Origin: Collinsella aerofaciens | GTDB lineage: Bacteria > Actinomycetota > Coriobacteriia > Coriobacteriales > Coriobacteriaceae | DNA: 64,000 bases | Assembly: GCF_015553355.1 (NCBI RefSeq) | Contig: NZ_JADNGN010000001.1 | Span: forward strand, 75,388 to 139,387 | Direction: 5' to 3' | Part shown: positions 48,811 to 58,492 of the stretch, one piece after another | How positions within the stretch are numbered: the first letter of the stretch is position 1 | Layout of the letters: each line of letters starts with the position of its first letter | Position numbers and translations under genes: made by a program | The notes under the pieces: generated by a model | Seen by the model: the letters and a program-made list of their open reading frames with translations, nothing else | Database searches by the model: none | What the model was told of the DNA's origin: nothing

Positions 48811-48872
48811 AGCTCCCTTCGGGCTTGATGGAATCGGACGTATATCCGATTCCAACGTACCCAAAGGGAGCT
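48811..48872 (-). promoter_or_regulatory. leader hairpin masking the ribosome site of the second HAD gene
   Basis: On the minus strand AGCTCCCTTTGGG (48872..48860) pairs with CCCGAAGGGAGCT (48823..48811), 12 of 13 positions, and the latter contains the AAGGGAG ribosome site. Inside, GGAATCGGA pairs with TCCGATTCC. The structure would block translation unless melted or unbound. Confidence 0.7.
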
Positions 48873-48970
48873 CAGATAAGACTCCGCGGGCGCAAACGTT
48901 ACAAGGACCTAGCAAATAGCTCACACATGCCAAAGGCCTCATGGTCGCGGCGTCAGGCGACACGTCAAAG

Positions 48971-49017
48971 AGTGTCCCCGACGACTAATCGTTGAAGAAC
49001 ATCCCCGATGACTAGTC
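48971..49017 (-). repeat. stop-adjacent repeat, copy at ade 3' end
   Basis: Read on the minus strand: GACTAGTCATCGGGGATG, then TTCTTCAACGATTAGTC and GTCGGGGACACTCTTTG. The ade stop codon TAG is the TAG of GACTAGTC. Orientation relative to the gene is the same as in the HAD copy at 47889. Confidence 0.8.
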
Positions 49018-50832
49018 GGCGTAGGTGAAGGTGGTGACGTCGAACATGCCCTCGGCGCGGATGCGGAGCGTCGGGATCACCGGCAGGGGCAGGAAGATGA
49101 TGCCCATGATGGGGTCGAGCGGCGGCTCGATACCCATGGCGCGCGCCTTGACCATAAAGTCGTCGTGCTGCGCGGCGACATCCTCGGCCGTGCCCTCGCT
49201 CATAAGGCCACCGAGCGCCAGCGGAATGCGCGCCACGACCTCGCCGTTGCGCACCAGCACGTGGCCGCCCTGGCCCACGGCCTCAACGGCAGCCATCATA
49301 TCCGCCGCATTGTCGCCCACCACGCACACGTTGTGCGAGTCGTGGCCAATCGTGGAGGCAATGGCGCCACCCGTGATGGTAAAGCCGCGCACCCAGCCGC
49401 GACCGATATGCTTGCCAACCAAGCCCAGACCCGCGGGGCCGTCACTGTCGGCGCCCTCGGCCTGCAGCGACACGCCGCGGCCGTGGCGCTCAATCAGCAT
49501 AATGCGGCGCAGGCCCTCGGCACTCTCGGGGCGAGCCACGCCCGTGATGGCCTTACCCGGTACCACGTCAATCACGGCCTCGCCCGGCTTAAAGGCATAG
49601 TCGAACACGTCGAGCGATAGCTTCGGCAGCTTAACGGAAGCACGCAGCTCATCGGCAAGCGCTGCGACCTCGGCCATCTCGGGTGCAATCTCGCCCACAA
49701 AGGTGCCGTCCTGCGCCACCAGAGCACCGGCGGCATATACGCGATGCGGAGCCGTGGCAAACGTCAGGTCATTGAGCACCAGCAGGTCGGCACGTTTGCC
49801 CGGGGCAATCGCACCGCGTAGCTCGTGTGGGTCGCGGCAGCCGTGATCTAGCCCAAACGCCTCAGCCGTGGAAAGGGACGCCATAGAGATGGCGACCACC
49901 GGGTCGACGCCGGCCTCGATGGCCACGCGGCAGGCGTTGTCGATCATGCCGGTCGAAAGCGCGTCGGAGGGAGCGCGGTCGTCGGTCGCAAAGCAGCAGC
50001 GGCGGGCGCGGGCGGGGTTTTCCAGCAGCATCGGAGACAGGTTGGCCAGGTCATGGCTGCACGTGCCCTCACGCAGCATCACATACATGCCGCGGGACAG
50101 TTTATCGAGCGCCTCCTCGGGAATCGTTGACTCGTGGTCAGCGATAATACCCGCCGCGGCATAGGCGTTGAGGTCCTTGCCGGCAACGAGCGGCGCGTGG
50201 CCGTCAACCTGCTTGGACGGCGTCTGGTTGGCAGCATCGATGCGAGCACAGGTCTCGGGGTCGGCCATAAAGACGCCCGGCAGGTTCATCATCTCGCCCA
50301 GGCCAAAAACATCGCCCGGATGCTCGGCAAAAAACGCCTGCATGTCAGCGGCGGTAATCACAGCGCCCGCTTGCTCATCGGGCAGCGCGGGCACGCACGA
50401 GGGCATCATGTACTTGATGGAAATGGGCGCGCGGCGACCGTCCTCGATCATAAAGTGCAGGCCGTCCAGGCCCGCCACGTTGGCGATCTCGTGACTGTCG
50501 GCAATGGCGGTGGTAGTACCGCGCGTCGCGGCCATGCGAGCATACTCGGCGGGGCGGATGTTCGAGGACTCGATATGCAAGTGTCCGTCAATAAAACCGG
50601 GGGCAAGATAGTAGCCCTGGCAGTCGACGACCTCAGTTGCCTCGTAGGTGCCAGCGGCATCGTCGCGACCATCGTAGAGCACGCCGACGATCACACCGTC
50701 CTTGACGGCAACGCTACCGGGCGCCACGCGCTGACCGTACACGTCGACGATTTGCGCATTGGTAAACAGCGTATCGACGGGTACGCGACCCTCGGCGGCC
50801 TCGATCACAGACCTCATGACCTCAACGGACAT
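49012..50832 (-). CDS. ade: adenine deaminase
   Basis: 606 residues of the Ade amidohydrolase branch. The metal site DGHLHIESSNIRP, SHEIANVAG and MMPSCVPALP are typical, and the C-terminal GHDSHNVCVVGDNAADM block marks adenine deaminase. It converts adenine to hypoxanthine. The start at 50832 has AAAGGAG five bases upstream; an upstream in-frame start (50913) is not conserved. It follows tyrS on the same strand with a terminator in between. Confidence 0.93.
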   Translation of the reverse strand: MSVEVMRSVIEAAEGRVPVDTLFTNAQIVDVYGQRVAPGSVAVKDGVIVGVLYDGRDDAAGTYEATEVVDCQGYYLAPGFIDGHLHIESSNIRPAEYARMAATRGTTTAIADSHEIANVAGLDGLHFMIEDGRRAPISIKYMMPSCVPALPDEQAGAVITAADMQAFFAEHPGDVFGLGEMMNLPGVFMADPETCARIDAANQTPSKQVDGHAPLVAGKDLNAYAAAGIIADHESTIPEEALDKLSRGMYVMLREGTCSHDLANLSPMLLENPARARRCCFATDDRAPSDALSTGMIDNACRVAIEAGVDPVVAISMASLSTAEAFGLDHGCRDPHELRGAIAPGKRADLLVLNDLTFATAPHRVYAAGALVAQDGTFVGEIAPEMAEVAALADELRASVKLPKLSLDVFDYAFKPGEAVIDVVPGKAITGVARPESAEGLRRIMLIERHGRGVSLQAEGADSDGPAGLGLVGKHIGRGWVRGFTITGGAIASTIGHDSHNVCVVGDNAADMMAAVEAVGQGGHVLVRNGEVVARIPLALGGLMSEGTAEDVAAQHDDFMVKARAMGIEPPLDPIMGIIFLPLPVIPTLRIRAEGMFDVTTFTYAD

Positions 50833-50991
50833 ACATTCTCCTTTAACCGTAGAAAACAGCTGCGGAGCGGACAGGCCTTCACCGCAGCAAGCCAATAGCC
50901 ATTGTATGCCCAAAAGAAAGTCCCGCTAACACCCCTTCCGCTTAACGGCACCGCCAAATGATCCCTCCGTCCCCAAGGGATCGTCGTAACC

Positions 50992-51028
50992 AAAAAGGCC
51001 GCAGTCGGGAATCCCGGCTGCGGCCTTG
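50992..51028 (-). terminator. terminator after tyrS
   Basis: On the minus strand AAGGCCGCAG and CTGCGGCCTT form a 10-bp stem with an inner CCGGG-ATT-CCCG pairing, followed by TTTTTGG. It lies about 27 bases after the tyrS stop. Confidence 0.9.
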
Positions 51029-51054
51029 CTGCACTTGTGAGGTCAACTTGCTCG

Positions 51055-52266
51055 TTAGACCAATTTAAAGCCCTTGCGCTTGCCTACGGAGAGGGTGTCG
51101 CCCAGCTTGAGGGCGCTGGGATCGATGTTATAGCTCTTGGGAGCCACAGCCTTGCCGTTGATCTTGACGCCGCCGCCGTCGATGTCGCGGCGGGCCTGAC
51201 CGGCGCTGGCCGAAAGGCCCAGGTCCTTGAGCAGGCCGGCGAGGTAAATCTGGCCCTCGTCGTTGACGGTCAGCTCAACGTGCTTCTCGGGGAAGTCGGC
51301 AAGCTGGCCCTCCTTGAACACACGGTCGAACTCGGCCTGGGCCTCGTCGCCGGCGCCGGCGCCGTGGTAGGTATCGCACAGGTCGCGGCCCAGAGCGCGC
51401 TTGAGCTCGTAGGGGTCGGCAGAACCGTCGGCCAGGGCGGCGTCGATCTTGTCGACCTCGGCCGGGGCGAACGAGCTGGCCAGACGATAGTACTTGCCGA
51501 TCATCTCGTCGGGGATGGACATGGTCTTGCCGAACATATCCTTGGGAGCGTCGGTCAGGCCGATGTAGTTGCCATAGGACTTGGACATCTTGCGCACGCC
51601 GTCGGTGCCCTCGAGCAGCGGCATGGTGAGCGCGATCTGCGGCTCCATGCCCATCTTCTCCATGAGCTCGCGACCAGCGAGCAGGTTGAAGAGCTGGTCG
51701 GTGCCGCCCATCTCCACGTCGGCCTTGATCTGAACGGAGTCGAAGGCCTGCATCACGGGATACAGGAACTCATGCAGGGCGATCGGCGTCTGAGACTGGT
51801 AGCGCTTGGTAAAGTCATCGCGCTCAAGAATGCGGGCGACGGTGAACTTGGAGCACACCTGAAGCAGACCGGCCAGATCCATCGAAAGGATCCAGTCGCC
51901 GTTGTGCACGATGGTGGTCTTCTCGGGATCCAGGATCTTCATGGCCTGGCTCACATAGGTCTCGGCATTGGCCTCAATCTGCTCCTGCGAAAGCTGCGGA
52001 CGGGTGGAATTCTTGCCCGAAGGGTCGCCAATCAGCGCGGTACCGTTGCCGATGATGAGGGTGACGTTGTGGCCCAGGTCCTGGAACTGACGCATCTTGC
52101 GCAGCGGCACAGCGTGGCCCAGGTGCAGGTCGGGGCTGGTGGGGTCGACGCCGAGCTTGATGTTGAGGGGCTCGCCCTTCTCAAGCTTCTTGCGAAGGTC
52201 GGCCTCGGGAACGATCTGCGCGGCGCCCGAGGTGATGATACGCATTTGCTCGTCAACAGACAGCAT
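51055..52266 (-). CDS. tyrS: tyrosyl-tRNA synthetase
   Basis: 403 residues of class I. The HIGH-like DLHLGHAVPL and KMSKS in DGVRKMSKSYGNYIG are present, as is the GGTDQLFNLLAGRELMEKMG region. The C-terminal domain is S4-like (GQARRDIDGGGVKINGKAV). It charges tRNA-Tyr. AAAAGGAGGATACCCA precedes the ATG. The 96-base gap before it is too short for a T-box leader; the U32 gene ends just upstream. Confidence 0.95.
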   Translation of the reverse strand: MLSVDEQMRIITSGAAQIVPEADLRKKLEKGEPLNIKLGVDPTSPDLHLGHAVPLRKMRQFQDLGHNVTLIIGNGTALIGDPSGKNSTRPQLSQEQIEANAETYVSQAMKILDPEKTTIVHNGDWILSMDLAGLLQVCSKFTVARILERDDFTKRYQSQTPIALHEFLYPVMQAFDSVQIKADVEMGGTDQLFNLLAGRELMEKMGMEPQIALTMPLLEGTDGVRKMSKSYGNYIGLTDAPKDMFGKTMSIPDEMIGKYYRLASSFAPAEVDKIDAALADGSADPYELKRALGRDLCDTYHGAGAGDEAQAEFDRVFKEGQLADFPEKHVELTVNDEGQIYLAGLLKDLGLSASAGQARRDIDGGGVKINGKAVAPKSYNIDPSALKLGDTLSVGKRKGFKLV

Positions 52267-52362
52267 TGGGTATCCTCCTTTTGCTATAGCACCCTCGCCG
52301 AAAACGGCGGTGCTGGAAGTCCATAAACTCTCTTATGATAACAAACTGACGCGACGCGGCAC

Positions 52363-54321
52363 TTACGACAGGAAAATCCTCGTCCTGCCGCATGCGTCAA
52401 TGGCAACTGGCAGACGTGTACCGTCACGCTCGACCAGATAGCGTACCTGCCGACGACGCAAGCAGTCGCGGCAACGGACCTGCCCCGTCGCATCGGTGGC
52501 GCAGACGCCCTCGGCAGTCAGCAGGCAGTGCTCGCACACCATGAGCTCGGGACGGTCGGCGTCGACAGGCCCCAAGACACCGGGACAAGCGGCAAGCTCG
52601 GCAACACGCTCCGCATCATTGCTGAGCAACTCGGCCGACAAGTACACCCGCCCCGCCCCGAGTCCGCGCAGCCAGGTAAGCGTGACCCGATTCGCGCAGA
52701 ACACCGGCGCCGCCACGTCAAACGTCATGCCCAGCTCGCGAGCGATCACCACCTGTCCCAGGTTGCGGCAGACGACGCGCCCGGCACGCTGCATAAGCGA
52801 GCGGGTCCGGTCAGCGTCACCCGTGCGGCACACCTCGTCCAGCACCACAACGGCGTCGGACAAATCGAGTTCTCCGCGCGGATCGGCATCCATCAGCTGC
52901 CAAGCAAAAACCATGTGAGCGGGAACCGCGCGCTCCACCAACTCCGTCGACGCACCGCCATCCACCGCAACGTCCTCAAAGGGCAGCACCTCAACGGCGC
53001 GCGCAACGGGCGCAATCGCATCCGCCTCGGCCCGCATGCACTCCAACACCGCCGCCGTCTGATCCAACACGCCGGCGCTGCGAATCAGGTATACCTCGCA
53101 GCCCGTGTCCACCTTACGCTTGCAATGCACGACGACGCGCTTCCCCGCCGCGGCATCCACCGGGCAGGGCACCTGCGGCCAGCGCTTGGGCACATCGGGA
53201 CGCGCGTCGGCACCCGGATAGAACCGAATCTCGAGCGTGTCACCCGCCGCCACGGCAGCATCGAGCTCAACGGTCACCTCTTCGTGGCCCACAGCGACCA
53301 AGCGCCCCACGCGCACGCCCTGGTTAATTGCACGCTCAAAGCTCATCAGCTCGGCACCCGAACGCCCTCGCAGGTACGCATCGGTAAACCCACGGTTAAA
53401 CGACCTTCCCAGCTCGCGCTCAAGCTCTTCCACGGCACCGGAGTCCCACGCGCCGTCGCGCAGCATATCGAGCGCCCGGCGCCAAACCCGCACCACGTTG
53501 AATACGTAATCGGGGTTCTTCATGCGCCCCTCGATCTTGAGCGACGCAACGCCGGCATCTACAAGCTCGGGCAGATGCGCAATACCCAGATAGTCATGCG
53601 GACACAGCAGGCGATCCCCCTCGACGGCGACAACGCTCTGTCCCGCCTCGTCCACTAGGTCATACGCCAGACGGCACGGCTGTGTGCAGTCGCCGCGCAT
53701 TGCCGATCGTCCACGCCGCAGGGCCGAGAACTCGCACGCCCCCGAATAGCCGATGCAAATCGCACCGTGGCAGAATACCTCGATGGGCACGCCCGTGGCA
53801 CAGAGCGCCGCAATCTCGTCGACCGTCAGCTCGCGCGCCGTCGTCACGCGCACGACCCCCAACTCATCGGCGGCAAGCCGCACGGCGCCTTCGCTATGAG
53901 CGCCCGCCTGCGTAGACAGGTGAATCTCGACCCCGGGAATCGCCGCGCTCAGCGCGCAGGCCAACCCGGCATCGGCCACAATCAGAGCATCGGCGCCCAG
54001 CTCCAGTGCATGAGCTCCCAACGCCACCGCGTCGGACAACTCATCGTCAAACACGAACACGTTGAGCGTCACGTACACACGCACGCCATGGGCATGCGCC
54101 ACGGCGCAGCCGCGCGCAAACTCGTCATCCGTAAAGCCATGGGCGCTCACACGGGCGTTAAAGCCGCCCAACCCCGCATAGATGGCATCGGCGCCCGCGG
54201 CGATGGCCGCAAGCATCTGGTCGAGTCCGCCCGCCGGCGCCAGCAACTCGGGCAGCGCCGCACCGGCAGCATCCAATCCAGTCTCGTATTGTCCGCTCGG
54301 CCCCATCGCCCGAATCGCCAT
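52363..54321 (-). CDS. U32-family protein, RlhA-like
   Basis: 652 residues. The start ELLAPAGGLDQMLAAIAAGADAIYAGLGGFNARV and the signature EVFCHGAICIGYSGACEFSALRRGRSAMRGDCTQPCR are those of U32 proteins. The length and the extra C-terminal part match the RlhA-type (23S rRNA hydroxylation) subgroup rather than the shorter collagenase-like members; this is an inference. The C terminus has a Cys-rich CEHC...CRDC segment. AAGGAG seven bases before the ATG at 54321 decides the start. Confidence 0.85.
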   Translation of the reverse strand: MAIRAMGPSGQYETGLDAAGAALPELLAPAGGLDQMLAAIAAGADAIYAGLGGFNARVSAHGFTDDEFARGCAVAHAHGVRVYVTLNVFVFDDELSDAVALGAHALELGADALIVADAGLACALSAAIPGVEIHLSTQAGAHSEGAVRLAADELGVVRVTTARELTVDEIAALCATGVPIEVFCHGAICIGYSGACEFSALRRGRSAMRGDCTQPCRLAYDLVDEAGQSVVAVEGDRLLCPHDYLGIAHLPELVDAGVASLKIEGRMKNPDYVFNVVRVWRRALDMLRDGAWDSGAVEELERELGRSFNRGFTDAYLRGRSGAELMSFERAINQGVRVGRLVAVGHEEVTVELDAAVAAGDTLEIRFYPGADARPDVPKRWPQVPCPVDAAAGKRVVVHCKRKVDTGCEVYLIRSAGVLDQTAAVLECMRAEADAIAPVARAVEVLPFEDVAVDGGASTELVERAVPAHMVFAWQLMDADPRGELDLSDAVVVLDEVCRTGDADRTRSLMQRAGRVVCRNLGQVVIARELGMTFDVAAPVFCANRVTLTWLRGLGAGRVYLSAELLSNDAERVAELAACPGVLGPVDADRPELMVCEHCLLTAEGVCATDATGQVRCRDCLRRRQVRYLVERDGTRLPVAIDACGRTRIFLS

Positions 54322-54483
54322 CGGCAAACTCCTTACCAAGGTATGCATTCACTCTGAAAAATGCCGTCTTCCAGCATACACGAGGCCTCGCGCGCCCCGT
54401 TTGGTTTATCGTGTAATAACTTATGTCCATCCTGCCCCGACGGCACATCCACCGTCCGGCACGACATACCTGGAGGTCAATAT

Positions 54484-56694
54484 ATGGGTCCTCGCCAACG
54501 ACAGGGACACAGCCGTTCAAAGACGCACGCCCTGCCCATAATCCTGCTCTCGTTTTTGGGCTTTCTGCTGATTGCGGGCGTGGCGTTTGGCATCGGCATG
54601 GTCGGCAACGTCAACCGCTGGCTGTCCGATCTGCCCGACTACACCGACGCCAACGCGTATCTGGTGAGTGAGCCCACCGAGATCGTCGACTGCAACGGCA
54701 ACAAGATCGCGAGCTTCTACACGCAAAACCGCAAGTCCATCACCAAGGACGAGGTCTCCCCCTACGTGCTGCAGGGCACCGTTGACGTCGAGGACGAGCG
54801 CTTCTACGAGCACGGCGGTATCGACCTGTGGGGTATCGCGCGTGCTGCGGTGGCAACCCTCGGCGGCGGGCACGAAGGCGCCTCGACTATCACCCAGCAG
54901 CTTGTGCGCAACACCATCCTGCAGGAGGAGCAGTTCGACTCGACCATTGAGCGTAAGGTGCGCGAGGCCTACATCGCCATCAAGATGGAGGACATGTACT
55001 CCAAAGACGAGATCCTCATGATGTACCTCAACACCATCTATTACGGCCACGGCGCCTACGGCATCGAGGCCGCAGCCGAGACCTATCTGTCCAAGAGCGC
55101 CGCCGACCTCACCCTGAGCGAGGCCGCGCTACTCATCGGCCTTCCCAACTCGCCTTCGCAGTACGACCCCACGGTCAATCCCGATCTGGCACTGTCCCGC
55201 CGCAACAAGGTTCTCGACAACATGCTGCGCCTGGGCCACATCACCCAGGAGGAGCACGATGCCGCACAGGCCGAGGCCATCACCCTCAACGTGACCGAAA
55301 TCTCGGGCAGCGGCGTCGACGTATACTCGCAGCCCTACTTTGTCTCCTACGTCAAGCAGCTGCTGGAGCAGGAGTTCTCGACCGACGTGCTCTTTAAGGG
55401 CGGCCTGACCGTCAAGACCACCATCGACCCCACGATGCAGCAGGTGGCAGAGAATGCCGTCCGCGAGCAGCTCGACACGCTCTCGCTTGACGGCCTGGAC
55501 ATGGGCATGGTCGTCGTCGACCCCAAGACCGGCTACATCAAGTGCATGGTGGGCGGCTACGACTACAACGCCGACGAGAACCACGTAAACCATGCCACGG
55601 CCAAGCGTCCCGTCGGCTCCACCTTTAAGGCCTTTACGCTGGCAACTGCCATCCAAAACGGCATGAACCCCAACGTCACCCTCAACTGCAACTCGCCGCT
55701 CAAGGCCAAGGGCACCACAACCGAGGTACAAAACTACGCCAATCAAAGCTACGGCACCATCACGCTTAAGCAGGCGACGGCATACTCCTCCAACACCGGC
55801 TACATCCAGGTGGCGGAAGCCGTCGGCAACAGCAAGATCATCTCGCTCGTCAAAAAGCTCGGCATCGACCCCGCCAAGGACAACATCGAGGACGTTCCCG
55901 TCATGACCCTCGGCACCGGCTCGATCTCGCCGCTCGAGATGGCCGCCGCCTACGCGACGTTTGCCAACGGCGGCTACTATCGCCAGCCGATCGCCATCAC
56001 CGAGATTGACTCTCGTACCGGTTCGGTGCTGTACCAGCACACCGACAATCCCTCACAGGTGCTTACCGAGGGCGAGGCCGCCGCGGTCACCGATGTTCTG
56101 TCCGGCGTCATGAAGGGCAGCGGTACGGGTGCTGCCGGCGCCCTGAGTGTCAACCAGCCCTATGCCGGCAAGACGGGCACCACCGACAACACCACCAACC
56201 TGTGGTTCTGCGGCTATACCCCGCAGCTGGCATGCGCCCTGTGGACCGGCTATTCCGCGGGCGAGATCCCCATCCAAAAGTACGGCACGGACCTGCTGGG
56301 CGACAGCACCAACCTGCCTGTCTTTAAGCGGTTTATGAACACCGTTCTGACCGGTACCGAGCGCGAGGAGTTTGCGACCGGAACGGCGCCCACCTACAAG
56401 AACAACAGCGTCTGGAAGTTCTACGGCACCAACAACACCAAGAAGTCGGAGAACGACGACAAGGACGAGGACGAGGACGAAGAGGAAGAGGAAACCACCA
56501 CAACGACTACCACGACGACCACGACCACCGAGACCACGGGCGGCGACACCACCGGCGGCACCGGTACGACCGGTGGCTCGACGGGCGGCTCCACTGGTGG
56601 TTCGACCGGCGGCGATGGCGGCACGCCTACGCCTACGCCTACGCCTACACCCACTCCCGACCCCTCGCCCACGCCTGACGATACGGTCGGCTAG
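54484..56694 (+). CDS. class A penicillin-binding protein (PBP1A-type)
   Basis: 736 residues. One N-terminal transmembrane helix (IILLSFLGFLLIAGVAFGIG) is followed by the glycosyltransferase domain with EDERFYEHGGIDLWGIARA and GASTITQQLVRN, and the transpeptidase with the active-site serine in GSTFKAFTLA, SSN in YSSNTGYIQ and KTG in AGKTGTTDNTTNLWF. It makes and cross-links peptidoglycan. The tail of about 80 residues is low-complexity: acidic, then poly-Thr, Gly/Thr/Ser repeats and PTPTP. It has TGGAGGTC before the ATG at 54484. Confidence 0.94.
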   Translation: MGPRQRQGHSRSKTHALPIILLSFLGFLLIAGVAFGIGMVGNVNRWLSDLPDYTDANAYLVSEPTEIVDCNGNKIASFYTQNRKSITKDEVSPYVLQGTVDVEDERFYEHGGIDLWGIARAAVATLGGGHEGASTITQQLVRNTILQEEQFDSTIERKVREAYIAIKMEDMYSKDEILMMYLNTIYYGHGAYGIEAAAETYLSKSAADLTLSEAALLIGLPNSPSQYDPTVNPDLALSRRNKVLDNMLRLGHITQEEHDAAQAEAITLNVTEISGSGVDVYSQPYFVSYVKQLLEQEFSTDVLFKGGLTVKTTIDPTMQQVAENAVREQLDTLSLDGLDMGMVVVDPKTGYIKCMVGGYDYNADENHVNHATAKRPVGSTFKAFTLATAIQNGMNPNVTLNCNSPLKAKGTTTEVQNYANQSYGTITLKQATAYSSNTGYIQVAEAVGNSKIISLVKKLGIDPAKDNIEDVPVMTLGTGSISPLEMAAAYATFANGGYYRQPIAITEIDSRTGSVLYQHTDNPSQVLTEGEAAAVTDVLSGVMKGSGTGAAGALSVNQPYAGKTGTTDNTTNLWFCGYTPQLACALWTGYSAGEIPIQKYGTDLLGDSTNLPVFKRFMNTVLTGTEREEFATGTAPTYKNNSVWKFYGTNNTKKSENDDKDEDEDEEEEETTTTTTTTTTTTETTGGDTTGGTGTTGGSTGGSTGGSTGGDGGTPTPTPTPTPTPDPSPTPDDTVG

Positions 56695-56716
56695 AAATCA
56701 TCCGGCCATAAGCAAC

Positions 56717-56760
56717 AAGGCCCCCGAGCAGCTTATTGAACTGCTCGGGGGCCTTTTAAT
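56717..56760 (+). terminator. terminator after the PBP gene
   Basis: AAGGCCCCCGAGCAG and CTGCTCGGGGGCCTT form a perfect 15-bp stem with a 9-base loop, followed by TTTAATTT. It lies about 22 bases after the stop. Confidence 0.93.
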
Positions 56761-56796
56761 TTGAAACGACCAGGCGGGCGGTCTTTATACCGGCAA

Positions 56797-56832
56797 ACAA
56801 AAAAGGGGTACCGACCAACGTCGATACCCCCT
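56797..56832 (-). terminator. terminator after argR
   Basis: On the minus strand GGGGTATCGAC and GTCGGTACCCC form the stem (one mismatch) around GTTG, followed by TTTTTTGTTTG. It lies about 50 bases after the argR stop. Confidence 0.88.
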
Positions 56833-56881
56833 TACAAGCCACCATGTCACGCACACAGTGCCGAGCGCACGACCCGCACGC

Positions 56882-57319
56882 CTACTTGCGAGAATTGCTC
56901 AGCTTATTGATCAGCGCCTCAAGACGCTCGCCGTCCTCGGCCGTCTGGGCAATAACCAAAATCGTATCGTTGCCGGCAAGCGAGCCAAGCACATCGGGCA
57001 ACTCTGCCGCATCAACGGCGGCGGCGATGCCGGAAGCCGTGCCAGGCTGAGCCTTGATCATGACCAGATTATCGGTACGTAGAACGCCCGTTACGAGCTC
57101 GGAAACCATACGCTGCAGGTGCAGGTCCTCTGCCAGAACATAGATACCCTCAGGGAGCTTACGCAGCCCCATGTCGGCAATATCGCGAGAGACAGTCGCC
57201 TGCGTGCAATCAAAGCCCATAGCGCGGAGCTCATCGACCAGCACGCGCTGCGTACGGACGTCCTTATTGCGCACAATATCTCTAATGGCATCCTGGCGCC
57301 CATTGCGTTTTTTAGCCAT
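56882..57319 (-). CDS. argR: arginine repressor
   Basis: 145 residues. The N-terminal winged helix has TQATVSRDIADMGLRK; the C-terminal arginine-binding domain has GTASGIAAAVDAAELPDVLGSLAGNDTILVI. With arginine it forms hexamers that repress arginine biosynthesis genes. No arg genes are adjacent. The ATG at 57319 opens MAKKRNGRQDAIRDIV; the upstream in-frame start lacks a conserved sequence. AGAGGG precedes it. No ARG box is evident. Confidence 0.93.
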   Translation of the reverse strand: MAKKRNGRQDAIRDIVRNKDVRTQRVLVDELRAMGFDCTQATVSRDIADMGLRKLPEGIYVLAEDLHLQRMVSELVTGVLRTDNLVMIKAQPGTASGIAAAVDAAELPDVLGSLAGNDTILVIAQTAEDGERLEALINKLSNSRK

Positions 57320-57407
57320 ACAAACCCTCTCTCCAAAAGATGGCGGAGACAATCAATCAGTGATTGAATAGTTTAACGCTATTTGAAGGCTTTTGTGTAT
57401 AAGAACG

Positions 57408-57445
57408 CATTACGAAACAATTCTATGCAAGTTTGTTTCGTAATG
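57408..57445. promoter_or_regulatory. perfect 13-bp inverted repeat near argR
   Basis: CATTACGAAACAA and TTGTTTCGTAATG with a 12-base loop, about 90 bases upstream of the argR start and 6 bases after the glycosyltransferase stop. It has no T-run on either strand, so an operator or an RNA hairpin is more likely than a terminator. It does not match an ARG box. Confidence 0.55.
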
Positions 57446-57451
57446 AGCCGT

Positions 57452-58492
57452 TTAGGCGGTTTTTGCGCCCGTCCGGTTAAGAAAAGCTGCCAGATGCGTA
57501 CACATCACGCAGCGCGCGGGCTTGGCGCTGGCAATCGGCCCAAACAACAGACCGAGTCCCCGATGGTTGTCCTTGAGCGCGGCGACCATCTGACGGGTTC
57601 GAGGCGCATCGAGCATATCACGCATGCGGGCGGAACGCTCGATTGACGACAACCCATGCGGGCTCAGGCACAAATTCTCGATGCAGGCGACCAGTCCGGC
57701 AAAGTAGAACTTTTGGCTTGCCAGCTTGAGCCGACCACCGCTATCTGCTTCCGAGAGTGAGTCCGCAAGCTCGTCGAGTGCTCGGATGTCATCGGATACC
57801 TTGGCATACATGGTGGGATCAAAGGCATCTGTAAGCTTAGGTGCCACCGCGTGGAAACAAGCGTCGCCGCAGCCGGACACGAATCGTGCCTGCGAGAGCG
57901 CATAAGCCATAAACTCAACCGTACGGTACGCCTTGCCGCGCGACAGGCATGCCTCAAACAGCGAGCGGCTGTACATCACGCCAGAGGTCTGAACGACAAG
58001 GCCGCCTAAAATCAACTGGGGCAGCCCGGTCACCATCGAGGATTTGCTATCAATGGAAATATGAGCAGCATCCAAGACGCGCGAATGGCGCTCTCGATGT
58101 GCATCATAGCGGTCGAGCGACACCGTGGGGAGCACTATGTCTGCCGTAGTATCGCACGCGATATCGACCATCTTGGAAAGGGACTGCGGAGCAAACCACT
58201 CATCGGCGTTCATAGCGATGATTTGAGAGCCACGCGAGGCAGCAAAACCGGCACGAAGGCAAGCACCGCGCTTCGCGTCCTCGACGTCAATCAAATCAAT
58301 ATGGATGTCCCTGTCGGCAGCAACCTGAAGCGAATGGCGCACACCGGGCGCAGCATCGCGGCAGACAACGACAATCTGCAAATCGTAGAGGTCTTGGTTC
58401 TGGATACTCTCGAGCGCACGCATCGCATAGCTGGGCGAACCTTCTACCACAAGGATCACCGAAAGTCGCGGATGCGAGCCACGTCGAACCAA
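57452..58492 (-). CDS. family-2 glycosyltransferase-like protein
   Basis: 346 residues. The first 200 residues follow the GT-A fold: HPRLSVILVVEGSPSYAMRALESIQNQDLYDLQIVVVCRD, then the metal-site region IIAMNADEWFAPQSL, where the usual DxD is changed to NADE. The C-terminal third is unrecognised. Such enzymes transfer sugars to lipids or polymers; the acceptor is unknown. The start is TTG 58492, nine bases after AGAGGA. It stands between truA and argR with no other sugar gene nearby. Confidence 0.75.
   Translation of the reverse strand: MVRRGSHPRLSVILVVEGSPSYAMRALESIQNQDLYDLQIVVVCRDAAPGVRHSLQVAADRDIHIDLIDVEDAKRGACLRAGFAASRGSQIIAMNADEWFAPQSLSKMVDIACDTTADIVLPTVSLDRYDAHRERHSRVLDAAHISIDSKSSMVTGLPQLILGGLVVQTSGVMYSRSLFEACLSRGKAYRTVEFMAYALSQARFVSGCGDACFHAVAPKLTDAFDPTMYAKVSDDIRALDELADSLSEADSGGRLKLASQKFYFAGLVACIENLCLSPHGLSSIERSARMRDMLDAPRTRQMVAALKDNHRGLGLLFGPIASAKPARCVMCTHLAAFLNRTGAKTA

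Noticed and set aside
50961-50981. ATCCCT/AGGGAT hairpin as a terminator or riboswitch
   Set aside because: A 6-bp stem without a T-run, too weak to call; the real tyrS terminator follows at 50992.
52267-52362. T-box leader of tyrS
   Set aside because: Only 96 bases separate tyrS from the upstream gene and no T-box sequence or specifier stem is visible.
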